DNA of 64,000 nucleotides. Source: Streptomyces sp. Tue6028. GTDB lineage: Bacteria; Actinomycetota; Actinomycetes; Streptomycetales; Streptomycetaceae. Positions 43,499 through 52,262 of this stretch are shown one piece after another. A program made the position numbers and the translations under genes. Numbering within the stretch: the first letter of the stretch is position 1; every line of letters starts with the position of its first letter. The stretch is from assembly GCF_002300165.1 (NCBI RefSeq), contig NZ_MLCE01000015.1, positions 1 to 64,000 on the forward strand. The letters run 5' to 3'. Under the pieces are notes generated by a model. It was not told where the DNA came from. It saw only the letters and a program-made list of their open reading frames with translations, and ran no database searches.

Positions 43499-44368
43499 AT
43501 GACGACGGCCGTAGCCGCTCCGTTCCGTTTCTTCTCCCTCCAGGTGGTACGGACGAGGCGGCTCGGCCCGTCCCTGGTCCGCGTCACCTTCGCCGGCGAC
43601 GATCTGCGGGCGTTCCACTCCGACGGACGCGACCAGTCGCTCTCCCTCTTCCTGCCGCACCCGGGCCAGTCCGCGCCCGTCGTCCCCGTGGAGCTGGGCG
43701 ACGGCTGGTGGCAGGGCTGGCGCGACCTCCCCGACGACGTACGGGCGGTGATGCGCTCGTACACCCTGCGCGCTCTGCGGCGGAACCCCGACGAGATCGA
43801 CATCGACTTCGTCCTGCACGGCGTGGAGCCGGGATCGGCCGCACCGGCGGGCCCCGCCTCCCGCTGGGCGTCCACGGCGGTCGCCGGCGACCGTGTGCTG
43901 CTGCTCGGGCCGGCCGTCCGCGACAACCGTGCCATCCGCTTCCGTCCGCCCGAGGACTGCGACCTGGTGGTCCTGTGGGGCGACGAGACGGCGGTCCCCG
44001 CCGCGTCCGCCATCATCGAGTCGCTCCCTCCGGGCGTCCGTGTGCGGGCCTGGCTGGAGGCCCATCACCCGGGCGACATCCAGGACCTGGAGACCCGGGC
44101 GGACGCCGAGATCACCTGGCTCGTGCGCGGCGCGTCCCCTCAGGACGCGGAAGGCGGCCGCGCATCCTCCGGCCTCGAAGCCCTGCGCGCCGCGCAACTT
44201 CCCGCCGCGCGGGCCCCGTACGCATGGATCGCGGGCGAGTCCGGTCAGGTGAAGGAGCTGCGCCGCCATCTGGTGCACGAGCGCGGCATCGACCGCAGGC
44301 AGGTCACCTTCGTCGGTTACTGGCGGCGCGGGCTGAGCGAGGAAGAGCTGCGCGAACAGGGCGAGTAG
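43499..44368 (+). CDS. desF: Siderophore-interacting protein (ferric-siderophore reductase)
   Basis: 289 residues. FAD/NAD(P)H-dependent reductase of the SIP family. The FAD-binding segment is MRSYTLRALRRNPDEIDIDF with HG following (about 84-105), and the pyridine-nucleotide domain ends in APYAWIAGESGQVKELRRHL and VTFVGYWRRGLSEEELR. It reduces Fe(III)-desferrioxamine in the cytosol to release iron. The ATG at 43499 follows AGGAG at 5 nt, in the intergenic space after desE, so the two form one iron-regulated operon. Confidence 0.93.
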   Translation: MTTAVAAPFRFFSLQVVRTRRLGPSLVRVTFAGDDLRAFHSDGRDQSLSLFLPHPGQSAPVVPVELGDGWWQGWRDLPDDVRAVMRSYTLRALRRNPDEIDIDFVLHGVEPGSAAPAGPASRWASTAVAGDRVLLLGPAVRDNRAIRFRPPEDCDLVVLWGDETAVPAASAIIESLPPGVRVRAWLEAHHPGDIQDLETRADAEITWLVRGASPQDAEGGRASSGLEALRAAQLPAARAPYAWIAGESGQVKELRRHLVHERGIDRRQVTFVGYWRRGLSEEELREQGE

Positions 44369-44486
44369 CCCTCCCGGAAAGGCTGCTGACGTGACGTCAA
44401 CCGCCTGAGGGATCGGCACTCCTGGGCCACGAACGCCTCCCACGCAGAGACGCACGCCACGGACGGGGCGGGGTCGCACGATGAAT

Positions 44487-44505
44487 TTAGGTTAGGCTAA
44501 CCTAA
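44487..44505. promoter_or_regulatory. Perfect iron box of the desABCD operon
   Basis: TTAGGTTAGGCTAACCTAA is the canonical actinobacterial iron box (DmdR1/IdeR), with no mismatch, 85 bases before desA. Confidence 0.95.
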
Positions 44506-44589
44506 GTCGAACGTCGCGACTCCGTCCCGCTTCCGTTCAGTCCCCGCTCCCGTCCGCCCCGGACGCTCTCCCGCACGGAGGACCCCCAC

Positions 44590-46032
44590 ATGCGCTCGCA
44601 CCTGCTCAATGACACGACCGCGGATCGGTACCGCCGCTCCGTGACCGAGGGAATCGAGCGGGTGGCGGCCAAACTCGCCACCACAGACCGCCCGTTCACG
44701 GGCATCGCCGTCGACGACCTCGCCCCGCGCATCGACCGCATCGACCTGGACCGCCCGCTGCACGACACCACGGCCGTCCTCGACGAACTCGAAGAGGTCT
44801 ACCTGCGCGACGCGGTCTACTTCCACCACCCGCGCTACCTCGCGCACCTCAACTGCCCGGTCGTCATCCCGGCCGTGCTCGGCGAAGCGGTCCTCTCCGC
44901 GGTCAACTCCTCCCTGGACACCTGGGACCAGTCGGCAGGCGGCACGCTCATCGAGCGCAAGCTCATCGACTGGACGAACGAGCGGGTCGGCCTCGGCCCG
45001 GCCGCCGACGGCGTCTTCACCAGCGGCGGCAGCCAGTCCAACCTCCAGGCACTGCTCCTCGCCCGCGAGGAGGCCAAGTCCGACCGCCCCGCGAAACTGC
45101 GGATCTTCGCCTCCGAGGTGAGCCACTTCAGCGTCAAGAAGTCCGCCAAACTCCTCGGCCTGAGCGCGGACTCCGTCGTCTCGGTCCCCGTCGACCACGA
45201 CAAGCGCATGCAGACGGTCGCCCTCGCCCGCGAACTGGACCGCTGCAAGCGGGAGGGCCTCGTCCCCATGGCCGTCGTCGCCACCGCCGGCACCACCGAC
45301 TTCGGTTCCATCGACCCGCTGCCCGAGATCGCCGAACTGTGCTCGCAGTACGGCGTCTGGATGCACGTCGACGCCGCGTACGGCTGCGGGCTGCTCACCT
45401 CGGTGAAGAACCGGGACCGCCTCGACGGCATCGAGCGCGCCGACTCCGTCACGGTCGACTACCACAAGTCCTTCTTCCAGCCCGTGAGTTCGTCCGCCCT
45501 CCTGGTCCGGGACACGGCCACCCTGCGCCACGCGACCTATCACGCGGAATACCTGAACCCCCGGCGCATGGTCCAGGAGCGCATCCCCAACCAGGTCGAC
45601 AAGTCCCTGCAGACCACCCGCCGCTTCGACGCCCTCAAGCTGTGGATGACGCTGCGCGTGATGGGCGCCGACGGCATCGGCGAACTCTTCGACGAGGTGT
45701 GCGACCTGGCGGAGGAGGGCTGGCGGATCCTCGCGGCCGACCCCCGCTTCGACGTCGTCGTCCGCCCGACGCTGTCCACTCTCGTCTTCCGCCACATCCC
45801 GGCCGCCGTCACCGACCCGGCCGACATCGACCGCGCCAACCTCTACGCCCGCAAGGCCCTGTTCGCCTCCGGCGACGCCGTCGTGGCGGGCACCAAGGTC
45901 GGCGGCCGCCAGTACCTGAAGTTCACGTTGCTCAATCCCGAGACCACGGCGGACGACATCACCGCCGTCCTCGATCTGATCGCCGGCCACGCCGAGCAGT
46001 ACCTGGGAGAGTCCCTTGACCGCGCTTCCTGA
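44590..46032 (+). CDS. desA: Lysine decarboxylase DesA
   Basis: 480 residues. PLP-dependent decarboxylase of the glutamate/lysine group. [17 protein letters not shown] (about 140), [33 protein letters not shown] and the PLP Lys in [17 protein letters not shown] (about 293). It decarboxylates lysine to cadaverine, the first committed step of desferrioxamine biosynthesis. First gene of desABCD; the TTG start of desB lies inside its last codons (17-base overlap). The ATG is preceded by ACGGAGGACC. Confidence 0.95.
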   Translation: MRSHLLNDTTADRYRRSVTEGIERVAAKLATTDRPFTGIAVDDLAPRIDRIDLDRPLHDTTAVLDELEEVYLRDAVYFHHPRYLAHLNCPVVIPAVLGEAVLSAVNSSLDTWDQSAGGTLIERKLIDWTNERVGLGPAADGVFTSGGSQSNLQALLLAREEAKSDRPAKLRIFASEVSHFSVKKSAKLLGLSADSVVSVPVDHDKRMQTVALARELDRCKREGLVPMAVVATAGTTDFGSIDPLPEIAELCSQYGVWMHVDAAYGCGLLTSVKNRDRLDGIERADSVTVDYHKSFFQPVSSSALLVRDTATLRHATYHAEYLNPRRMVQERIPNQVDKSLQTTRRFDALKLWMTLRVMGADGIGELFDEVCDLAEEGWRILAADPRFDVVVRPTLSTLVFRHIPAAVTDPADIDRANLYARKALFASGDAVVAGTKVGGRQYLKFTLLNPETTADDITAVLDLIAGHAEQYLGESLDRAS

Positions 46033-47296
46033 AGCCACCCGCGTCCACGACTTCGTCGGGATCGGGCTCGGTCCCTTCAACCTCGGCCTCGCCTGCCTGA
46101 GCGAGCCGATCGCCGAACTGGACGGCGTCTTCCTGGAGTCCAAGCCGGACTTCGAGTGGCACTCCGGGATGTTCCTGGAGGGCGCCCACCTCCAGACCCC
46201 GTTCATGTCGGACCTGGTCACCCTCGCCGACCCGACGTCCCCCTACTCCTTCCTCAACTACCTGAAGGAATCGGGCCGTCTGTACTCGTTCTACATCCGC
46301 GAGAACTTCTACCCGCTGCGCGTCGAGTATGACGCCTACTGCCGCTGGGCCGCGTCCAAGCTGAGCAGCGTCCGCTTCGACACCACGGTCGCCGAGGTCA
46401 CGTACGACGAGAGCGCCGGGGTGTACGCCGTGCGGACCCGGGAGGGCGACACGCTCCGCGCCCGGCACCTGGTCCTCGGCACGGGCACCCCGCCGCACAT
46501 CCCGGAGGCCTGCGCGGACCTCGGCGGCGACTTCATCCACAACTCCCGCTACATGCAGCACAAGCAGGAGCTCCAGGCGAAGGAGTCGATCACGCTCGTC
46601 GGCAGCGGCCAGTCCGCCGCCGAGATCTACTACGACCTGCTGAGCGAGATCGACGTCCACGGCTACCAGCTGAACTGGGTCACCCGTTCCCCCCGCTTCT
46701 TCCCGCTCGAATACACCAAGCTCACTCTGGAGATGACCTCCCCGGAGTACGTCGACTACTTCCACGCGCTGCCCGAGCCCACCCGGTACCGCCTCCAGAC
46801 GGAGCAGAAGGGCCTGTTCAAGGGCATCGACGGCGATCTGGTCGACGAGATCTTCGACCTGCTCTACCAGAAGAACCTCGGCGGCCCGGTCCCCACCCGT
46901 CTGCTCACCAACTCCTCGCTCGACAGCGCCCGGTACGAGAACGGCACGTACACCCTGGGCCTGCGCCAGGAGGAACAGGGCAAGGACTACGAGCTGCACT
47001 CCGCGGGCCTGATCCTCGCCACCGGCTACAAGTACGCCGAGCCGGAGTTCCTGAAGCCGGTCCGCGACCGGCTGCGCTACGACACGCGGGGCAACTTCGA
47101 CGTGGCCCGCAACTACGCCGTCGACACCACGGGACGCGGGATCTTCCTGCAGAACGCGGGCGTCCACACGCATTCGATCACGTCGCCGGACCTCGGCATG
47201 GGCGCGTACCGCAACGCGTCCATCATCCGGGAGCTGCTCGGCACCGAGTACTACCCGGTCGAGAAGACCATCGCGTTCCAGGAGTTCGCCGTATGA
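46016..47296 (+). CDS. desB: Cadaverine N-hydroxylase DesB
   Basis: 426 residues, starting at a TTG with GGGAGAG upstream inside the end of desA. N-hydroxylating flavin monooxygenase: FAD site [24 protein letters not shown] site [17 protein letters not shown] (about 197), and [14 protein letters not shown] near 340, as in IucD and lysine/ornithine hydroxylases. It hydroxylates cadaverine to N-hydroxycadaverine with O2 and NADPH. The 17-base overlap with desA and 4-base overlap with desC indicate tight translational coupling. Confidence 0.95.
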   Translation: MTALPEATRVHDFVGIGLGPFNLGLACLSEPIAELDGVFLESKPDFEWHSGMFLEGAHLQTPFMSDLVTLADPTSPYSFLNYLKESGRLYSFYIRENFYPLRVEYDAYCRWAASKLSSVRFDTTVAEVTYDESAGVYAVRTREGDTLRARHLVLGTGTPPHIPEACADLGGDFIHNSRYMQHKQELQAKESITLVGSGQSAAEIYYDLLSEIDVHGYQLNWVTRSPRFFPLEYTKLTLEMTSPEYVDYFHALPEPTRYRLQTEQKGLFKGIDGDLVDEIFDLLYQKNLGGPVPTRLLTNSSLDSARYENGTYTLGLRQEEQGKDYELHSAGLILATGYKYAEPEFLKPVRDRLRYDTRGNFDVARNYAVDTTGRGIFLQNAGVHTHSITSPDLGMGAYRNASIIRELLGTEYYPVEKTIAFQEFAV

Positions 47297-47835
47297 GCAC
47301 CGCCCTCGAAGAGACCTTCACCGTCCGCCCGCTCGACCCGGCCGAGGACGCCGAGCTGCTGCACCGGTGGGTCACGCACCCCAAGGCCGCCTTCTGGATG
47401 ATGCAGGAGGCGAAACTGCCGGACGTGGAGCGCGAGTACATGGCCATCGCGGCCAGTGAGCACCACGACGCGTTCCTCGGCCTGTGCGACGGCGAGCCCG
47501 TCTTCCTCATGGAGCGCTACGACCCGGCGCACGTCGAGCTCGTCGGCCTGTACGAACCGCGGCCGGGCGACGTCGGCATGCACTTCCTGGTGGCACCGAC
47601 CGACACCCCCGTGCACGGCTTCACCCGCGCCGTGATCACCGCCGTGATGCGGCACCTGTTCGCCGATCCGACGACCGTACGCGTCGTCGTCGAGCCCGAC
47701 GTACGCAACACGGCCGTGCACGCCCTCAACGAGGCCGTCGGCTTCGTGCCCGAGCGCGAGATCCAGAAGCCGGAGAAGAAGGCGCTGCTGAGCTTCTGCA
47801 CCCACGAGCAGTTCGAGAAGGCGGTGTCCGCATGA
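47293..47835 (+). CDS. desC: N-hydroxycadaverine acyltransferase DesC
   Basis: 180 residues. GNAT-like siderophore acyltransferase (IucB family): [38 protein letters not shown], and [20 protein letters not shown]. It acylates N-hydroxycadaverine with acetyl- or succinyl-CoA to form the hydroxamates of desferrioxamines B and E. ATGA overlap with desB, and its stop overlaps the desD start. Confidence 0.95.
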   Translation: MSTALEETFTVRPLDPAEDAELLHRWVTHPKAAFWMMQEAKLPDVEREYMAIAASEHHDAFLGLCDGEPVFLMERYDPAHVELVGLYEPRPGDVGMHFLVAPTDTPVHGFTRAVITAVMRHLFADPTTVRVVVEPDVRNTAVHALNEAVGFVPEREIQKPEKKALLSFCTHEQFEKAVSA

Positions 47836-49604
47836 CCCTCGCCGACGCCGTCGCCCACCTCTCCCCCGAACGCTGGGCCCGCGCCAACCGGCTGCTCGTC
47901 CGCAAGGCCCTCGCCGAGTTCGCCCACGAACGGCTGATCAGCCCCGAACGGCTGCCCGACGGCCGCTACGAGGTCCGCAGCGACGACGGTCTCACCCGCT
48001 ACCGCTACGCCGCCGTCGTCCGCTCGCTCGACCACTGGCAGGTGGACGCCGAGACGGTCACCCGGCATCGCGACGGAACCGAACTGCCGCTCGCCGCCCT
48101 CGACTTCTTCATCGAGCTGAAGGAGTCCCTCGGCCTGAGCGACGAGGTCCTGCCGGTCTACCTGGAGGAGATCTCCTCCACGCTCTCGGGCACCTGCTTC
48201 AAACTCACCAAGCCGCAGATCCCCTCCGCCGAGCTGGCCCGCGCAGGCTTCCAGGCGATCGAGACCGGGATGACCGAGGGCCACCCGTGCTTCGTCGCCA
48301 ACAACGGGCGGCTCGGCTTCGGGGTGCACGAGTACCTCTCGTACGCGCCGGAGACCGCGAGCGCGGTCCGGCTGGTGTGGCTGGCCGCGCACCGCTCCCG
48401 GGCCGCCTTCACGGCGGGCGTGGGCATCGACTACGAGTCGTTCGTCCGTGCGGAGCTGGGCGACGGGACCGTCGAACGGTTCGCCCGCACGCTCACCGAG
48501 CAGGGTCTCGACCCGGACGACTACCTGCTCATACCCGTCCACCCCTGGCAGTGGTGGAACAAGCTGTCCGTGACCTTCGCCGCCGAGGTCGCCCGGCGGC
48601 ACCTCGTCTGCCTCGGCGAGGGCGACGACGAGTACCTCGCCCAGCAGTCGATCCGGACGTTCTTCAACCACAGCGCCCCCGGCAAGCACTATGTGAAGAC
48701 CGCGCTGTCGGTCCTCAACATGGGCTTCATGCGCGGCCTGTCGGCCGCCTACATGGAGGCCACCCCGGCGATCAACGACTGGCTGGCGCAGCTCGTCGAC
48801 AACGACCCGGTGCTGAAGTCCACCGGCCTGTCGATCATCCGCGAGCGTGCGGCGGTCGGCTACCGGCACCTGGAGTACGAGGCCGCCACCGACCGCTACT
48901 CCCCGTACCGCAAGATGCTCGCCGCGCTGTGGCGGGAGAGCCCGGTGCCCTCGCTCCAGGACGGCGAGACCCTGGCCACCATGGCCTCTCTCCTCCATGT
49001 CGACCACGCGGGGGCGTCGTTCGCGGGCGCGCTGATCGAGCGGTCGGGGCTGACCCCGGTGGAGTGGCTGCGCCGCTATCTGCGCGCCTACCTGACCCCG
49101 CTGCTGCACAGCTTCTACGCGTACGACCTCGTCTACATGCCGCACGGCGAGAACGTCATCCTGGTCCTGGAGGACGGCGCGGTGCGGCGCGCGATCTACA
49201 AGGACATCGCCGAGGAGATCGCGGTGATGGACCCGGACGCGGTGCTGCCGCCCGCCGTCGAGCGGATCCGGGTCGACGTCCCGGACGACATGAAGCTGCT
49301 GTCCCTGTTCACGGACGTCTTCGACTGCTTCTTCCGCTTCCTCGCGGCGAACCTCGCCGCCGAGGGCGTCCTGGACGAGGCGGACTTCTGGCGGACGGTC
49401 GCCGGGTGCGTGCGCGAGTACCAGGACGCGACGCCCGAACTCGCCGACAAGTTCCGGCAGTACGACATGTTCGCGCCCGAGTTCGCGCTGTCCTGCCTCA
49501 ACCGGCTCCAGCTGCGCGACAACCGGCAGATGGTGGACCTGGCCGACCCGTCCGGCGCGCTCCAGCTGGTCGGGAACCTGAAGAACCCCATCGCGGGGTT
49601 CTGA
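47832..49604 (+). CDS. desD: Desferrioxamine synthetase DesD (NIS synthetase)
   Basis: 590 residues. IucA/IucC-family NRPS-independent siderophore synthetase. Marker segments: GHPCFVANNGRLGFGVHEY, LIPVHPWQWWNKLSVTFAAE, KHYVKTALSVLNMGFMRGLS, and YDLVYMPHGENVILVLEDG. It uses ATP to activate the succinyl carboxylate and condense and macrocyclise hydroxamate units to desferrioxamines B/E. The start is the ATG at 47832 in a 4-base overlap with desC. The C-terminal FERRIC-like domain is absent, as usual. A strong hairpin terminator follows. Confidence 0.96.
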   Translation: MTLADAVAHLSPERWARANRLLVRKALAEFAHERLISPERLPDGRYEVRSDDGLTRYRYAAVVRSLDHWQVDAETVTRHRDGTELPLAALDFFIELKESLGLSDEVLPVYLEEISSTLSGTCFKLTKPQIPSAELARAGFQAIETGMTEGHPCFVANNGRLGFGVHEYLSYAPETASAVRLVWLAAHRSRAAFTAGVGIDYESFVRAELGDGTVERFARTLTEQGLDPDDYLLIPVHPWQWWNKLSVTFAAEVARRHLVCLGEGDDEYLAQQSIRTFFNHSAPGKHYVKTALSVLNMGFMRGLSAAYMEATPAINDWLAQLVDNDPVLKSTGLSIIRERAAVGYRHLEYEAATDRYSPYRKMLAALWRESPVPSLQDGETLATMASLLHVDHAGASFAGALIERSGLTPVEWLRRYLRAYLTPLLHSFYAYDLVYMPHGENVILVLEDGAVRRAIYKDIAEEIAVMDPDAVLPPAVERIRVDVPDDMKLLSLFTDVFDCFFRFLAANLAAEGVLDEADFWRTVAGCVREYQDATPELADKFRQYDMFAPEFALSCLNRLQLRDNRQMVDLADPSGALQLVGNLKNPIAGF

Positions 49605-49612
49605 GCAGGGCG

Positions 49613-49651
49613 GACGGGCGTCCCGGAGTACGGTCCTCCGGGACGCCCGTC
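49613..49651. terminator. Terminator of the des operon (shared with hexosaminidase gene)
   Basis: GACGGGCGTCCCGGAG (49613-49628) pairs perfectly with CTCCGGGACGCCCGTC (49636-49651) around a 7-nt loop, between convergent genes. Confidence 0.85.
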
Positions 49652-49694
49652 GATCTCGTCGTGCCGCCGGCCGCGGACGGCCGGGCCCGGTGCG

Positions 49695-51287
49695 TCAGTT
49701 GCCCGGCCAGGGCACCTGCGGCGACCGGTAGTACCCGATGCCCAGCGCGTCCCAGCGCGGTCCCTGCGCCGCGAGCCGCACCCGGTAGGCGTCCCAGTCG
49801 TGCGTCGAGGCCGGCGACCAGCCGAGCTCGGCGACGCCCGGCAGCCTCGGGAACGCCATGACGTCGATGTCGGCGCCGGTCACGATCGTCTCCGTCCACA
49901 GCGGTGCCTCGACACCCCGGATCGCCGAGGCGGGCGCGCCGGGAAGGTAGTCGCCGGGATTCCAGTCGTAGGAGCGCCTGACCTCCACCAGACCCGCCCA
50001 GTCCTGCCCGAGCGGGGTGTCCGCGGTGTACTTCATGTCGAGGTAGACCCGGTCGGCGGGCGACAGCACGAGGCCCGTGCCGTTCCGCGCGGCCTGGGCG
50101 ACCTGGGCCTTCTCCTGCGCGTCGGTGTCGTCGAGACCCCAGTACTGCGCGATGGCCCCCTTCACGGGGGTCGCCCCGGTCAACTGGTGCCAGCCGACCA
50201 CCGTCTTGCCGTACTTGGCGACGACGGGCTGCACCTTGTCCATGAAGGCCACGTAGTCGGCGTGGCTGGTCGAGTGGGCCTCGTCCCCGCCGATGTGGAG
50301 GTACTTGCCCGGCGTGATCGCGGCCAGTTCGCGGATGACGTCGTCGACGAAGTCGTACGTCACCGGCTTGCCCACGCACAGCGAGCTGAAGCCCACGTCC
50401 GTGCCGGTGTAGAGGGGCGGGGCGACGCCGTCGCAGTTCAGCCGGTCGTACGAGGCGAGTGCGGCGTTGGTGTGCCCCGGCATGTCGATCTCCGGGACGA
50501 CCTCCAGGTAGCGCGAGGCTGCGTACCGGACGATCTCCCGGTAGTCGGCCTTGGTGTAGTGGCCTCCGGTGCCGCCTCCGACCTGGGTGGAGCCGCCGTA
50601 CTCGGCCAGGCGCGGCCAGGAGTCGATGGCGATGCGCCAGCCCTGGTCGTCGCTCAGGTGCAGATGGAGCTTGTTGACCTTGTAGAGGGCCAGTTCGTCG
50701 ATGTAGCGCTTGACCTGGGGGACGGTGAAGAAGTGCCGGGAGACGTCGAGCATGGCGCCGCGGTAGGCGTAGCGCGGGGAGTCCTCGATGGTGCCGCCCG
50801 CGACCAGCCAGGGGCCGCGGTGCACGGAGTCCTTCTCGACGGCGGCCGGCAGCAACTGCCGCAGGGTCTGGACCCCGTGGAAGAGGCCGGCGGGCCGGGC
50901 GGCGGTGATGGTGATGCCGGACGGCCCGCTGTCGAGGCGGTAGCCCTCGTCGCCCGCGGACCCGGCCGCCTGCTTCGAGCCGATCCGGAGGCGGATGCCG
51001 CTGTCGCCGTGCGTGGTGACCGGGAGCCGGTAGCCGGTCGAGGGCCGCAGGATGTCCGCGAGGTACTCGCCGACCCGGCGTGCCTCGCGCGTGTCGTCGA
51101 CGCGGATGCGGGTGTCACCGGTGATGCGGTAGGGGGAACCGCCCGGGTGGACCGAGGCGGGCGCGGGGACGACCTGTCCGAGGGGACCGGGGGTCGCCGC
51201 GGGTGCCGCACCGACGAGGGATATTCCGGCTGCCGCCACGAGCAGCAGCGTACCGAGAAGGCGGGGCGTTCTGTGGTGCTGTCTCAC
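49695..51287 (-). CDS. Secreted beta-N-acetylhexosaminidase (GH20)
   Basis: 530 residues from a GTG at 51287 with GAAGGGAGC upstream. The signal peptide (RLLGTLLLVAAAGISLVGAA) ends near APAA. A GH20b-like N-domain (about 40-170) precedes the catalytic barrel. The acid/base pair appears in GKYLHIGGDEAHSTSHADYV (Asp-Glu near 335). FTVPQVKRYIDELALYKVNKL and VVPEIDMPGHTNAALASYD are also diagnostic. It releases GlcNAc from chito-oligomers outside the cell. A DasR-like site in the promoter ties it to GlcNAc control. Convergent with desD. Confidence 0.94.
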   Translation of the reverse strand: MRQHHRTPRLLGTLLLVAAAGISLVGAAPAATPGPLGQVVPAPASVHPGGSPYRITGDTRIRVDDTREARRVGEYLADILRPSTGYRLPVTTHGDSGIRLRIGSKQAAGSAGDEGYRLDSGPSGITITAARPAGLFHGVQTLRQLLPAAVEKDSVHRGPWLVAGGTIEDSPRYAYRGAMLDVSRHFFTVPQVKRYIDELALYKVNKLHLHLSDDQGWRIAIDSWPRLAEYGGSTQVGGGTGGHYTKADYREIVRYAASRYLEVVPEIDMPGHTNAALASYDRLNCDGVAPPLYTGTDVGFSSLCVGKPVTYDFVDDVIRELAAITPGKYLHIGGDEAHSTSHADYVAFMDKVQPVVAKYGKTVVGWHQLTGATPVKGAIAQYWGLDDTDAQEKAQVAQAARNGTGLVLSPADRVYLDMKYTADTPLGQDWAGLVEVRRSYDWNPGDYLPGAPASAIRGVEAPLWTETIVTGADIDVMAFPRLPGVAELGWSPASTHDWDAYRVRLAAQGPRWDALGIGYYRSPQVPWPGN

Positions 51288-51302
51288 ATGCGCTCCCTTC
51301 AA

Positions 51303-51318
51303 ATTGGTAAAGACCACT
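51303..51318. promoter_or_regulatory. DasR-responsive element (dre)-like site
   Basis: On the minus strand AGTGGTCTTTACCAAT (51303-51318) matches the DasR consensus A(C/G)TGGTCTAGACCA(C/G)T at 12 of 16 positions, with the TGGTCT-ACCA halves intact. It lies 16 bases before the GTG of the hexosaminidase and 31 before the divergent DUF4429 gene. Confidence 0.75.
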
Positions 51319-51349
51319 CTCCCGCAGCACCGGTGAAACAATCCATCGC

Positions 51350-52237
51350 ATGGCGGAAATCATCCAGAAGGACGGCACGTGGGCCTTCGGCGGCGACGCG
51401 CTGCGACTGACTCCCGGACGCGACAAGAACGTCAGCCTGCTCCGCAGGGCCCTGGGTGAACTGGCCGTCCCGCTGGGCGCCCTGGCCGGCGTCTCCTTCG
51501 AACAGGGCAAGAAGAGCGGGCGGTTGAGGCTGCGGCTGCGCGACGGCGCCGACCCGCTGCTCCAGGCGACCGGCGGCAAGCTCACGGAGCCCAACGACCC
51601 GTACCAGCTGACCGTCGAGTCCGACCGCTACGGGGTCGCCGAGTACTTCGTCGACGAGGTGCGCAACGCCCTGCTGCTCGACCAGGTGCCCGCCGGCCCG
51701 GTCGACGGCTATCTGCTCCCCGGCCCCGCCGTACCGCTGTCCGCCTCCGCCGGTGACGGCACCGCCGGCTTCGACGGCGATCACGTACGTCTGGAGTGGA
51801 ACTGGAAGACGGAGGACGCGAAGGCCGCCGCCGGCGCCCGGACGCTCGCCGTGGACGACATCACGGCCGTCGAGTGGCATCCCGCGGTCGGCCTGGAGAA
51901 CGGCTGCCTGCGCTTCACCGTACGCGGCGCGGAGACCAAGGCGCCGCCGAAGTACGACCCCAACTCGGTGGAGCTGTGGGGCTTCAAGAAGGACCCGCTG
52001 ATGGCGCTGGTGGCGGCGGCGGTGCAGGCGCGGCTGCCGCATCCGGCCGCGCCGCCCGCCGAGGCGGACGCGCGGCCGAAGGAGCTGTCACCGACGGCGC
52101 CCGAGCCCGCGGCGGCCGAGGCCGATCACGACGCGCTGCTGCGCCGCCTGCGCGAGCTCGGCGAACTGCACAGCTCGGGGGTGCTGACGGACGAGGAGTT
52201 CTCGCTGGCCAAGCAGGCGGTCCTCAGGCGCATGTGA
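51350..52237 (+). CDS. DUF4429/SHOCT-domain protein
   Basis: 295 residues. Two copies of the DUF4429 beta-rich domain: first starting GTWAFGGDALRLTPGRDKNV (about 8-95), second starting GFDGDHVRLEWNWKTEDAKA (about 140-225). An Ala/Pro-rich linker follows, and the protein ends with a SHOCT helix, LRRLRELGELHSSGVLTDEE. SHOCT modules mediate oligomerisation; the whole is common in actinobacteria and uncharacterised. Cytosolic. No Shine-Dalgarno is visible, so translation may be leaderless. The DasR-like site lies just upstream but may serve only the other gene. Confidence 0.88.
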   Translation: MAEIIQKDGTWAFGGDALRLTPGRDKNVSLLRRALGELAVPLGALAGVSFEQGKKSGRLRLRLRDGADPLLQATGGKLTEPNDPYQLTVESDRYGVAEYFVDEVRNALLLDQVPAGPVDGYLLPGPAVPLSASAGDGTAGFDGDHVRLEWNWKTEDAKAAAGARTLAVDDITAVEWHPAVGLENGCLRFTVRGAETKAPPKYDPNSVELWGFKKDPLMALVAAAVQARLPHPAAPPAEADARPKELSPTAPEPAAAEADHDALLRRLRELGELHSSGVLTDEEFSLAKQAVLRRM

Positions 52238-52262
52238 GGACCGCCCGCCGTCCACCGGTGCG

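Noticed and set aside
44386..44398. TGACG-TGA-CGTCA palindrome before desA
   Set aside because: Only 5-base arms and no matching regulator; likely chance, given the strong iron box nearby.
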